The position numbers and the translations under genes are program-made. This document shows, piece after piece, positions 16,233 through 25,000 of a stretch of 25,000 bases of DNA. Origin of the DNA: Paulinella micropora (lineage: Eukaryota; Cercozoa; Imbricatea; Euglyphida; Paulinellidae); NCBI GenBank assembly GCA_019918135.1, contig WBZZ01003686.1, positions 155,001 to 180,000 on the forward strand, given 5' to 3'. Numbering within the stretch: the stretch's first letter is position 1; the number at the start of each line of letters is the position of its first letter. The notes below the pieces were generated by a model. The model worked only from the letters and a program-made list of their open reading frames with translations, did no database searches and had not been told where the DNA came from.

Positions 16233-17091
16233 TTACGCGAGGGTCCGAGGGCTTATTGGGTGCCCCCCATCACATATACTTGATGTGATCGTGTCAGGAT
16301 CTACAGCCGGCGTCGCCTTTGCGACGGTGTCTTTGGGTAAGGGATTGGGTAAACCGACCTCTATGGTAAGGTCAGCGACCGTATCCGGCTCGTTCGGTAC
16401 ACGCTCCCCACGGTCGTCGTCGCTACCCATCACTATATCCTTATCCCTCGTCTCAACGCTATCCTCTATCGGTGAGGTCGTAGCCTCTATGGGACTATAC
16501 AGAGTTTCGGTCGGCGATTGGGCCGGGACCGTGAAAAGAAGAGTCGGAGCCACTACGGTAGGCTGCTCTGCGGCTGTCCCCATGGCGGGCGCCTTAGTTT
16601 GCCGGCCAGCACATGGCGTATCTGTCCCACTCAGGAGCAAGGAGAAAGCTCCCGAGGGCGAGGCACCACGTGTCGTTGACTCGGGTGTGGACGCATTGGG
16701 CGGCCCACGGTTATTTGTTCTTGGGTTTCTTGTTTCCCGTCTTTGCCTTTTTGACGCCTGCATGGAGCATAGGGGCATCTGAGGTCTGAGAGGGTGTGTA
16801 TGTATATGTAAGGTACCGATCAGGTGTTCTTTCCCGGGCATATAGTATGCCACTTCGTCGTACTTCCTGCCTTTGCTTCGGTACCTTTCCACCCGAGCTT
16901 TGGCCTCGATTGAGTACTGAGACAGCCAGGGCGGGTCTTGCCCAGGGCGGCTAGAAGTACGTCGTCCCATCGGGATGGACGTCGGGAATTCGGATGCCTT
17001 CGTTGTAGTTGTCCTTAGGGTTGAGGACCCATTTGCCATCCCTCTTCACCTTGGATCGCCCCACGTACCTAAGTGAAGCCTGAGCACCAAC
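16233..17091 (-). pseudogene. Gag-like fragment upstream of the gypsy protease
   Basis: Two frames are needed. The first, at about 17091-16950, contains GKWVLNPKDNYNEG and ends at a TAG near 16947. The second (16233-17039) contains YSIEAKARVERYRSKGRKYD, a basic KRQRRETRNPR patch and a long acidic, Thr/Pro-rich tail. I see no zinc knuckle. Its place before the protease suggests gag. The N-terminus is cut off near 17100, beside the inverted repeat copy. A weakly similar VLDYP...IRVWDE stretch occurs at about 20950-21012 after the gypsy integrase, so assignment as gag is not secure. Confidence 0.4.
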
Positions 17092-17121
17092 CTACAAGGT
17101 TCTTCATTTATTTTACAAACG

Positions 17122-17285
17122 TGCTTGCAGTCATATGTATGTTTGCAGCATGCTGCTTACCCCATCATCGTCCGACGCGGCGGCCTCTGCTGCTCGTAAG
17201 GCTGGAGCGGCTCCCACCTGCCAAAAAAAAAATGGAAGCAGCCGATGCAAGGTCCCTCATTCATTGTAGTCTCTTTTTGTGCTTG
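17122..17285 (+). repeat. Inverted, diverged copy of the 14837-15235 repeat unit
   Basis: On the plus strand it reads TGCTTGCAGTCATATGTATG, then GCGGCCTCTGCTGCTCGTAAGG, then GATGCAAGGTCCCTCATT, then CTTTTTGTGCTTG. This follows the minus-strand unit order with substitutions and a changed A-run length (10 A here). It lies opposite in orientation to the tandem block 1.9 kb away. Confidence 0.8.
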
Positions 17286-17920
17286 GAGAACTCGCGGCCA
17301 AGAGGGAAGCTCAGATCTTACTCCTGAAGCGTCAGGAAGACTCGTGGCATGGCTTCGACCAGCCGGGTCAAATGACCAAGGGGGTTCACCAATACGTACG
17401 GGTCAAAACGAGCCTGGTATACCACGCTTCCAAAAGGCTGACGGAGGATGATGATGTCATGCTAAAGCTGAAGCAATGGTACCAAGGCACAGATCTGATA
17501 CAGCCGGAAAGCTTAACGGCGGTGCCCAAAATATTATCCGTCCGCCTAGACCGGGGCGAAGACATTACGAGTATCCTTCCAATCCATCCCACCGTCATGT
17601 GGTGGAGAGATGTTTTGGATCGGGTGATCGATGATCCTATTCCAATACCTAGCCGACAGTCCAAACCCCTTATGGCCTTTCGCTTGGGGTCCGTTAAGGA
17701 CGGGCTAGCATACCGTACCAAGCTCATGACCCGCAAGGTCGATGACTTACGGGAAGCGGCATTCCAAATCTTCCTCGGCTTCTACCATAAGTCCGCAGCG
17801 AAACAATATGCCGAAATGATCACCGATCTACAGGAGTTTGCCTCTTGGGACATTCAACCCTCCACGCGATACCCTGGCCGGGACGCGAAGGACGAGGTTG
17901 AAGACACACCATACTCTTGA
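17286..17920 (+). pseudogene. Gypsy polyprotein segment upstream of RT
   Basis: An open frame of about 210 codons (LLLKRQEDSWHGF, a Trp-rich VMWWRDVLDRV, QIFLGFYHKSAAKQY) leading towards RT. It ends at TGA just before a frame change at about 17905-17920; RT continues in the next frame. It could be the end of Gag or the PR-RT linker. No zinc knuckle or DTG is visible, so protease is not encoded here. Confidence 0.5.
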
Positions 17921-19066
17921 GTACCCGGATGACCCACGGGACCAAAAACCCGTCGAGGACATCATTGACGAGGTCATGGCGCGACAACAGGGGTCGCCTG
18001 ACTTTGTCCGGGACCTTAAGGCCCAATTCCTTAAGAACAAAAAGCTGTTCGGCCCACTTGTTGCTGGCGGGGTGACCCATGCTGCCGCCAGGATAGAACG
18101 ACAAGTCGGACAGACTATGCCCCGCCTCAAAGGATCACGCCTCAGTTACAAAGAGGAACAGACCTGCGAGGAGATGGTGCAGGACATATTAGCCAAGCGA
18201 CTGATCGAGCCATCGTGGTCGGAATTCCGATCGCCGGTCAGACTGGCTCCAAAGCCGGATGGCAAACAGCGCTTGTGCATCAACTACACCAGGCTGAACA
18301 AGATCATTAAGAGCATCGAGGCCCCTATCCCTCGTATGCGAGATGGTCTTAACAAGCTTCGGCAGGCCAAGTTCTTTACCAAACTCGACCTAAAGAACGG
18401 TTTCTGGAACATACCGCTCGAAGCGGAAAGCCGGCCGTTGACTGCCTTCGCTGTCGGGGAGACTGTATCAGTGGACAGTCCTCCCGATGGGACTGAAGAC
18501 GGCCCCGGCAATATTTCAGGACTGTATGAACCATGCTCTATCGGACCCGAAATATGGGGACGCCCAATTCATAGAGACCTACGGCCATACAAACCTATAC
18601 AGCTTCTGTTATATCGACGACATCGTCATCTACTCCAATACGGAGGCGGAACACCTGGCTCATGTGTCAGATGTGTTGCGTCGTTTGGAGGCCTTCGGCC
18701 TGAAGCTGAACCTAGAGAAGTGCTCGTTCGCAAACGATCACATCGACTATCTAGGATACAGGGTACAGGGGGGCGAGATAGTGCTAAAGCCGGAGAAGCG
18801 GGACGCCATTCGTTCCCTCCCGCGCCCTAACACACGCACAGCGCTACACTCTTTCCTCTGTATGGCACAAGTCTATTCCGAATTCATTCCCAACTTCCAA
18901 GACTTCGTCAAACCTCTGCGGGATTTTTGCCTTAAAGGTGACCCGTATGGGGAGTGGCCACCCGCGGCCGAAGAGACGTATAACAAGTTGAAGGAAGCTT
19001 TAACAAGAGACCCTCTTACGGAGGGCGGGTCAGTCCTAATTCTACCCGATTTCGAAAAGCGCTATT
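17900..19066 (+). pseudogene. Ty3/gypsy reverse transcriptase (broken)
   Basis: RT motifs appear in order: RLCINYTRLNKI, FFTKLDLKNGFWNIPL, then in the next frame LPMGLKTAPAIF, the catalytic YIDD (18610-18621) and a thumb region with LGYRV and FLCMAQVYSEFIPNF. The frame changes at about 18456-18465 by what looks like two missing bases at a C run, and again near 19060. It would be the polymerase that copies the element RNA. Catalytic residues are present, but as written this cannot yield a full-length enzyme. Confidence 0.88.
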
Positions 19067-19430
19067 GACGCATCCAAATATGCAGTCGGGGCGGTATAAC
19101 AGCAATACGGCTCCGCTCACAAGCAACTCCGTCCAATCATGTTCGTCAGCAAAAAGCTGACCCCTGAACAGGTGAACTACTGCACACGGCAACGTGAAGC
19201 GTTGGCGATAGTGTGGGCGTTCAGCCGGCTGCGAGAGTACTTGTGGGGCGCACCGAATATACTAGTCCAAACCGACCATGCCAACCTGAGATGGCTCATG
19301 GACAAGGAACATACGGGCCGACTAGCGCAATGGCAGTCGGAATTAGCCTTGTATGATTTCACCATAGAGTACATCAAAGGCAAGGAAAACACTGTCCCGG
19401 ACAGCCTTTCCCGAATGCCGAGAGTCAAAG
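19060..19430 (+). pseudogene. Ty3/gypsy RNase H (broken)
   Basis: IDASKYAVGAV carries the first catalytic Asp and is followed directly by an in-frame TAA (about 19096-19098) where a Leu codon is usual. Then come FVSKKLTPEQVNYCTRQREALAIVWAF (given here as motif sites at 19142-19225), VQTDHANLRWLM and a typical ENTVPDSLSRMP end. The order and acidic residues fit gypsy RNase H. One nonsense codon and one frame change relative to RT are visible. Confidence 0.85.
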
Positions 19431-20700
19431 GCTCCATCGGGGACGGACTTGACCGGTTCGCCATGCACACACCAATGGCATGCCTTGTCGGGTGGACTGG
19501 CAACGATGACTGGTTGGCCAACGAACACATGCCGGGGTTCACAGACACACTGCCTACGGGTATGGCATATATAGCCACTAGCGCCATCAGCTGGCAACCG
19601 GGATATAAAACGGATACCCAAGAGCAGCTGCTGGAAAACCTCGAGTCTATCCGCCGCGTATGCTGCGCTAAGCACGACGCGGAAGACGGGCGGGATCTCC
19701 TTGAGGAGATTGATACGCAGTCAGACATCCTCAGCGAAGGGGATATACGGGAGGGCCAGACCCACAAACATGAACACTCCATGAACGCGTTCTTTTCTAA
19801 TAAGAATCAGTCGTTCTGGGTGCCGAAGAATGTTCACCCGTCTAGGTCTGCTGCCATCGCAGCCGCAACCCAAACACAACATACCCGGGATCATGATCAC
19901 ATCGGCCTGGTCACCAGCGCCCTACAGCTGGATGATATGGACATGACCTTGGCCAGCCCTGCGGTTTTTGGTCAGTTAGCCAGGGATTCAAAGGAATGGG
20001 GCCCCTTTATATCTCACGCCATGGATGCCCAAAAGCATTCCGAGACAAGGGAGATCCACCTCCAGAAAAAGACCATGGCATGGCACGATGACCTCCTATG
20101 GTACAAGGGGTCCGGAGGCAAGTGGGAAAAGACGCCGTCCAAATGGACGCTGTGGGTCTCCACAGCTTCGAAAGGCGATCTTAAGCGCTACCCATCGCTC
20201 CGCCTTAAACTCCCACCTAGGAAGAGACAAAATCTCGTGGTTCATTTCACGGAAATTTTGGTGGCATGGCATGCAAAAGGCCATATCCGAAACAGTGGAT
20301 ATGTGTGAACACTGCAAGCAAATCAAATCTCCGCACCCAAACTCTCAGAGGGGCCTGTACGGCGAATACAAGCTTACAGAAGACCTCTTTGAGACCTTAC
20401 ACATAGACTTCGTGGGCCCACTACCACGAGCAGAACAGCACAACTACCGGTACATCTGACCGCCATCGACCGCTTTTCGAACTACGTGTTTGCGGCTCCG
20501 GTCAAGGAGAAGGACGCAACATCGACATGCGAGGCCTTGATCGATCACGTCTTTCGGTACACGGGAGTACCCAAGAACGAATACAGCGATAGGGGCTCAG
20601 AGGTCACCAATGAGCTCTCAGCACAGCTGTCTGCGGCGTGGGGATTCAAATGGAAGTATGTCAACGGCAAGATAGAAAGGTTCCCGTGGAGGAGCGGACT
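19431..20700 (+). pseudogene. Ty3/gypsy RH-IN spacer and integrase, N-terminal two thirds
   Basis: About 240 residues of spacer lead to the integrase zinc domain (HRSALNSHLG, CEHCKQIK). The core follows, with LHIDFVGPL, YSDRGSEVTN and GKIERF supplying the D, D and E residues. The frame changes near 20155, and a stop at 20457 is bypassed by another change. The gap between the second Asp and Glu looks about seven residues short, so a small deletion just before NGKIERF is likely. Homology stops at about 20685, and the missing C-terminal third is found inverted at 20844-22200. Confidence 0.82.
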
Positions 20701-20843
20701 TAGGTAGTATTTTAAACAAGACAGAGGTATCTTCGTGTGTGTCCCTAGTATGGCAGTGGCTAGGTTTCCGCTCGGTGCGGTTGGGCCCGGTACCCCTATA
20801 CTACCCGTGTTTTGGGTATGCGTTTCTTCGATCATCACCTCGA
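20701..20843. other. Non-coding junction between the two inverted gypsy integrase parts
   Basis: No motif is recognisable on either strand. On the minus strand it follows the TAG at 20844 and would be the element's 3' untranslated sequence. It contains one inversion breakpoint, probably between 20685 and 20712. Confidence 0.4.
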
Positions 20844-22200
20844 CTACTTTCGAGCTCGCTTGGATTTAGCAGCTTGGCCTAATCGGCCGGGTTTGTATTT
20901 CCTCGGTGCTGGTGCCCCTATGAGAGCGGTAGAGTTGCCTTCGGCTGCTATCTCGTCCCATACCCGTATTGGGAGTCGGCCATGTTGGAGGTCGAATGGG
21001 TAGTCTAGCACCATGCGCGGCCATACTTGGATCTGCCATGGCTTGTATCCGGGCGATTTATCGGTAATGCCCTTCCAGAACGTCTCAACGTTTTTCCCGT
21101 CCCGATACACCGGGTAGAAGACTCGGGATTCAGGATCGTCGAGGTCTTGGTGTGACCGATAGAACTGTAGGATGGGCGGTTCGGCCGAGGTCGCTTTGTT
21201 CGCCCTGGTGGCGCGGACCTTCGGTTCCCATTCCTTGACTTTCATTAGGAAGAAGTCGTTTAGGCAATCGTCGCCTACCTGGGCCGTCGGTGGACGGAGG
21301 ATTTATACCTTACCCACGTGCCAATGGATGGCCTTAACGTCTTCGCCTTTCCTCAGCTTGGACTCACCCGGTGGGCGCTGAGGGGCGATGTCCGCTTTTC
21401 CCTCCTGTTCGGCCTGCGGATGGATATCCGGCCGCGGAGCTATGACTGCCGGGGAGGATCCGTCATTTTGGTCGACGTCCATACCCTCTTGGCTTGGCGC
21501 TGATGCTGCGTTATTTTCCGCGACCGGGATCGGCTGATCGGGATTAGCCTTCGCCTCGGCCGTCTTGTCACGGCGCTTAGGCGGGGCACGCAAGCTTACG
21601 TTCAGCTTTTGGATAGCATCCGCCATTGTCTCGTTTCGGTCGAGCATGGGGTTAAAGCGCATTAAGCGTCGGACATGGATCACTAGTGTCTTGCCTTTAC
21701 CCTGTATGCGGTAGGTCAGAGCCCCTACTTGTTCCAATACGGTGTAGGGTCCCTGCCACATAGGGAAGAGCTTCACACTGACCAAGTTGGGGACCTGCGG
21801 CACGTATAGGAATACTAGGTCCCCCGCATGGTACTCTCCCGATTCATACTTGACCTTGGATGGTGTGTTCTGGTTTTGGCGGCTGGCCTCTTCAGCCTCT
21901 CGGGCCTTGGCCACATAATGTCGAGCTTCCGCCATCACCCTTAGGCGACATGCTACGAGCTCTTCGTGTTCTAGGAATCCGCCTTCCGGGCGGTGCGGGA
22001 GCACCATATCTTCCGGAATACGTAAATGGCGGCCGTACACGAGCAAGTTTGGGGAGGCGCCAGTGGTCTTCCCACCAAACGCCTTCGAGCCCCTGTTGTT
22101 CATGGAGAACACAAAGGACGGAAGAGCTTTATGCCCGATGTGTTCGTTATCACGGCAGTATTGTTGGAGGGCGGCTTGAGTGGCCTATGGACAGAGGGGA
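20844..22200 (-). pseudogene. Ty3/gypsy integrase C-terminal third with long tail (inverted)
   Basis: Reading right to left: TQAALQQYCRDNEH, then FGGKTTGASPNLLVYGR (typical of gypsy IN after the catalytic Glu), GDLVFLYVPQV, and WQGPYTVLEQVGALTYRIQ, which is the GPY/F module, then HVRRLMRF. A polar tail of about 110 residues follows to a TAA at 21303-21305. The same frame reopens at once for about 150 more residues up to a TAG at 20844. The upstream end has a TAG near 22180. This piece supplies exactly the portion missing from the plus-strand integrase. Confidence 0.82.
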
Positions 22201-22215
22201 TTGGACCTAACTTGA

Positions 22216-22443
22216 TGTAACAAACGGAAAAAATGACCCTGCCCCGCCCTCCGTGGGGTGCGACGGCCCTGAAGGTATCTTGACGGGTCGGTAGTTGGTG
22301 TTACCACCACGGGTCGGAATAATTTCTGGCTAGCTTAACCTGGCCATTGCACATCACACTCGCCTCCTTCCGAGTTGCTAGCCCGCCTCCCGCGGCTCTG
22401 GCATGTTTAGGGTGTGATAAATTATTTTTCACAGAATGTTACG
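22216..22443. repeat. Candidate LTR or terminal-repeat-like stretch
   Basis: It begins TGTAACA and ends TGTTACG, near-inverted 7-mers (6 of 7), at the edge of the gypsy fragment and in front of another gag-like region. No second copy is in the window. An alternative LTR start is TGTCACGCCCTCCC at about 22451, with an end near CTCACA at 22731. Tentative. Confidence 0.22.
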
Positions 22444-22755
22444 TCATTTATGTCACGCCCTCCCTATCTTGTTGTTTGGGTGGAAGGTTGAAAAACACCA
22501 AGAGCCATAAGCATACATACTTCATTCATGCACTTAAGTGTCCCTACTCCTAGACAGCCCGATTCATATATAATCTCGAGGCATTCAGTACGGACAGGCG
22601 AAGGGATCCAAGGGCTTACGTCGCACCCAAATCCCCCTGTTGACATGTACATAAGTAAGCAAGTGTGCAAAGACGACAAACATCCCATAATTCATAGCAA
22701 ACACACTTGCTTGCTCACAATTTTGGCTCACAAACATACCGGCAATCAAGCACTT
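22444..22755. other. Leader region before the second gag-like frame
   Basis: AT-richer sequence without a convincing gene. TTTTGGCTCACAAACAT at about 22720-22740 includes a TGG that could be a primer-binding site if an LTR ends just before it. This cannot be tested without a second LTR copy. Confidence 0.3.
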
Positions 22756-23286
22756 ATGCCACCTATAGGCGTGCAAACAGCGCTGGAGCAGTACCTAGCG
22801 TTCCTATTAGCGTGCGTGGCGTCGATGTGCGTTATTGCGGTGGTACACTTGCTAATGCAAGTCATCGCGGTCGATAAGGGGAAAGCATCGGACCAGAGGC
22901 AAGAAGGCCAGCCGATAGCAGGGGCGCCACCGGATGCCAAACAACCGTATGGGTCCGATTTACCTATGTCGGAGAGCCCCAGGTTCGCCACCCCACCACA
23001 CAAACGACACAAAACTGCACACTCGGATTCCAAGGGGGCCGGAACCATCCCGGAGGGACCCGCCCAACCCCGACCGAGCCCCACTTCACCTAGAACCCCA
23101 CTCAGCACTCTTTCCGATCACTCGAACACCGAACCTACCCACATGAACCGGAGGGAGCCGCAACGCCGGCTAGTGTTGCGCGCACACCTTCCTCACCTCC
23201 GACGGATGAGGATGTCGACCCAGAAGGTATCCTTCGACAACCATGGGTTGACCCGGATGGCGCGTACGGGACGAGGACGAGTTTGA
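22756..23286 (+). pseudogene. Gag-like region 2, N-terminal part with a hydrophobic segment
   Basis: I use the ATG at 22756. It opens MPPIGVQTALEQ, followed by a hydrophobic stretch of about 25 residues (YLAFLLACVASMCVIAVVHL and beyond) that could be a transmembrane helix or signal anchor. A Pro/Ser-rich polar region (PRPSPTSPRTP) follows, then a stop at 23284-23286 after the frame has apparently been lost at about 23170-23210. The neighbouring frame then carries acidic and basic stretches. I do not recognise the protein. Its link to the gag-like sequence downstream is by position. Confidence 0.45.
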
Positions 23287-24340
23287 TCAATCCGACACCG
23301 ATTACGAGTCGGGTGAGGATAGTGATGCTGAAGTCATGGCGCGCAACCGAGCTAAGCGACGCTTAAAGGCACGCCGTGAATATTGGCGGCGGTTCGGGTG
23401 CCAGGATAAAACCGAGCCCGATGAATACAGCGACGGGCTAAACCCGGTCGATGAGGAAAAATCCGTCCCCAAGCCTTTCAACATGGATTATCAACACCAT
23501 CGGTGTCCACCACCTGAACAACCCCGACACGGGCAGGAAAGAGGAATTTGTGGCATACTTCCACAAAAAGGATGATATCCCATACGAATACGGACCGATC
23601 GACCGACCGGTATACTGTCATGGGGATAAACAGGTATACGTAGGCCAGAAAATCTACCGTCTCATCCGATGGGAATCCTAATCAGGGAAACCCAAACCTC
23701 CGCCTTCCAGCCCGACCCAGAGGGTCAACTATGCACGCGTCAACCGATTATTGATGCCGTATCGCATCCCGATGCAAACCATGTTGCGGGGAATGGATCC
23801 ACCTCTTCCAAGGATACGAGGCGAGCGAGGAATACGAAAAACCTGTCCGATACGCCTTTGACCCGGCGTCACGCCAAATGCACCGCATATACCCTCCGTA
23901 CCCGGATATTACGGACGCAGAGCGCCGCCTACGGCTTGAATGCCCAGCGCTCAAACATACAACCAATCTGCGTTCTAATCCGTTCAAACCGACGGCGGAG
24001 CCATATCGGCATATGCTCGTTTGGCAACCAGGTCAACTGGGTACCGGACCCTCACTATTTTGAGGACGAACCGGCCCACGGGGTCGTCCCTGAGGAAAGC
24101 ATACCACCGCCACTTCCACCAATGCAAGATGAGCGGGGGGTATACTCTCACACCCCATCCTACCACTACGCGGCACATGACGAGAACCGTCTCCGAGTGA
24201 CCTGCGGTGGTGTGCGTTCAGTGCTCTCCAACGGCAGTTATAACTGCGGACACAAGTGGATCCTTGACCCCGACCTATACATGTCGCCAGAGCGATGGGG
24301 ACCATATGTGTCTGGAGCACAAATCTCTTGAGAAGGAACG
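23270..24340 (+). pseudogene. Gag-like region 2, middle part in several frames
   Basis: Coding-like segments alternate between frames. An acidic stretch (FDQSDTDYESGEDSDAE) and a basic RNRAKRRLKARREYWRRFG lie at about 23280-23400. GRKEEFVAYFHKKDDIPYEYG and YVGQKIYRLIRWE lie at 23540-23680, EKPVRYAFDPASRQMHRIYP at 23840-23900, and WVPDPHYFEDEPAHGVVPEE at about 24040-24100, followed by GHKWILDPDLYMSPERWGPYV near 24250-24310. At least three frame changes are needed. No zinc knuckle, protease or RT motif is seen. It probably belongs to one protein with the flanking segments. Confidence 0.45.
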
Positions 24341-24791
24341 ACCATGGCAGTACCCAGTGGGAAGTTCCTCAGAGCCCACCAACCTGGCCGAAAATCCACT
24401 GCCACACGTGGTACCCTACACACCCATCCCAGGGGATCCTACATCATTGACCATGGAGCAGTGGGCGTTGACTCGGACCATCACAGGCTGGGCTAGCTTG
24501 TCCGATCAACAAAGGGCGTATGTGCTACAATTCTATAGCATCAAAGCGCTGCCCAAACATCTCTTGGAACCCTACGAGCTCAGAAGGCTCCGATGGTCAC
24601 AATTGGACATCAGTGCCTACTACCGACTCCTGGAGAGAGCGGGCCTACCCCTCCCGGACGAGGTTCAGGCATATCGGGCCTATCACCTCCGAAAGGGCCA
24701 CGATCTCCCATTCAATCTGTCGGCGGAAGGTGACGAGTTGCGTCAAATCAAGGAGGCCCTGGGAGTGCCCCTTGAGGAGAGTGCCCAATAA
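24310..24791 (+). pseudogene. Gag-like region 2, helical C-terminal part
   Basis: A well-behaved open stretch (MEQWALTRTITGWASLSDQQ, then LRRLRWSQLDISAYYRLLERAG, then LPFNLSAEGDELRQIKEAL) with the helix-rich composition of retroelement capsids. It ends at TAA 24789-24791. Another open frame (from about 24793, including SQEHMAVWLIAIRYRLFRNG) runs to the end of the window, which suggests that the protein continues after a frame change. Family uncertain. Confidence 0.45.
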
Positions 24792-24792
24792 C

Positions 24793-25000
24793 CGCGGAGC
24801 TACTATCGCCCCAGCCACCTACAATCCCCGACCGATTTCAGGGAGTGGCAAGGCTACGACAAAGACATTATCTCCGTTTTCACAAGAACACATGGCGGTT
24901 TGGCTCATAGCCATTCGCTATCGCCTGTTCCGAAACGGCCATGGATACCTACTCAATATCTTGATTGACCGCGAAGATGCCCGCCCAACCGACCCTCAAC
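24793..25000 (+). pseudogene. Gag-like region 2, continuation cut by the window end
   Basis: An open frame of about 69 codons without a stop, with an aromatic/hydrophobic core (HMAVWLIAIRYRLF, then HGYLLNILIDRED). It appears to follow the preceding segment after a frame change. Any protease or RT of this element would lie beyond the window. Confidence 0.35.

Overview
The window looks like repeat-rich nuclear DNA from a microbial eukaryote. The evidence is LTR retrotransposons of both superfamilies (Ty1/copia and Ty3/gypsy), a long triplet microsatellite, and a minus-strand gene interrupted by what look like two short GT-AG introns (54 and 49 bp). A fungus fits best, but nothing here fixes the species. 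I see no bacterial operon, rRNA, tRNA or CRISPR array.

Layout. 1-665: triplet-repeat microsatellite. 666-2791: AT-rich DNA without a convincing gene, holding a 27-bp tandem duplication and a 31-A run. 2792-4419 plus 11974-13237 (+): two halves of one unrecognised, gag-like reading frame. It is split by a complete Ty1/copia element (4420-11973, minus strand). The two 314-bp LTRs of this element are identical base for base, and a 5-bp target duplication (TGTGG) flanks it. Taking out the element and one target copy rejoins the host frame exactly. The copia coding region (gag, PR, IN, RT, RNase H; 5178-11656) keeps its catalytic motifs but has four frame breaks, each equivalent to one missing base.

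13038-14894 (-): a gene or gene pair convergent with the split frame. One part has a possible signal peptide and two tiny introns; the other is a cysteine-rich protein with two duplicated CxCxxCDPHG modules. 14837-15235: tandem copies of a roughly 170-200-bp repeat; an inverted copy lies at 17122-17285. 15236-22200: one scrambled, decayed Ty3/gypsy element. A gag-like part and protease lie on the minus strand (15236-17091), RT, RNase H and the first two thirds of integrase on the plus strand (17286-20700), and the integrase C-terminus with its GPY/F module on the minus strand (20844-22200). This is as expected after two local inversions. 22216-25000: a possible LTR-like stretch, then another broken gag-like coding region on the plus strand that runs off the end.

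The copia element is the newest layer. The gypsy element and the last gag-like region carry many stops and frame changes. Many breaks sit at or near short homopolymers, so uncorrected sequencing indels must be separated from real decay before these genes are called dead.
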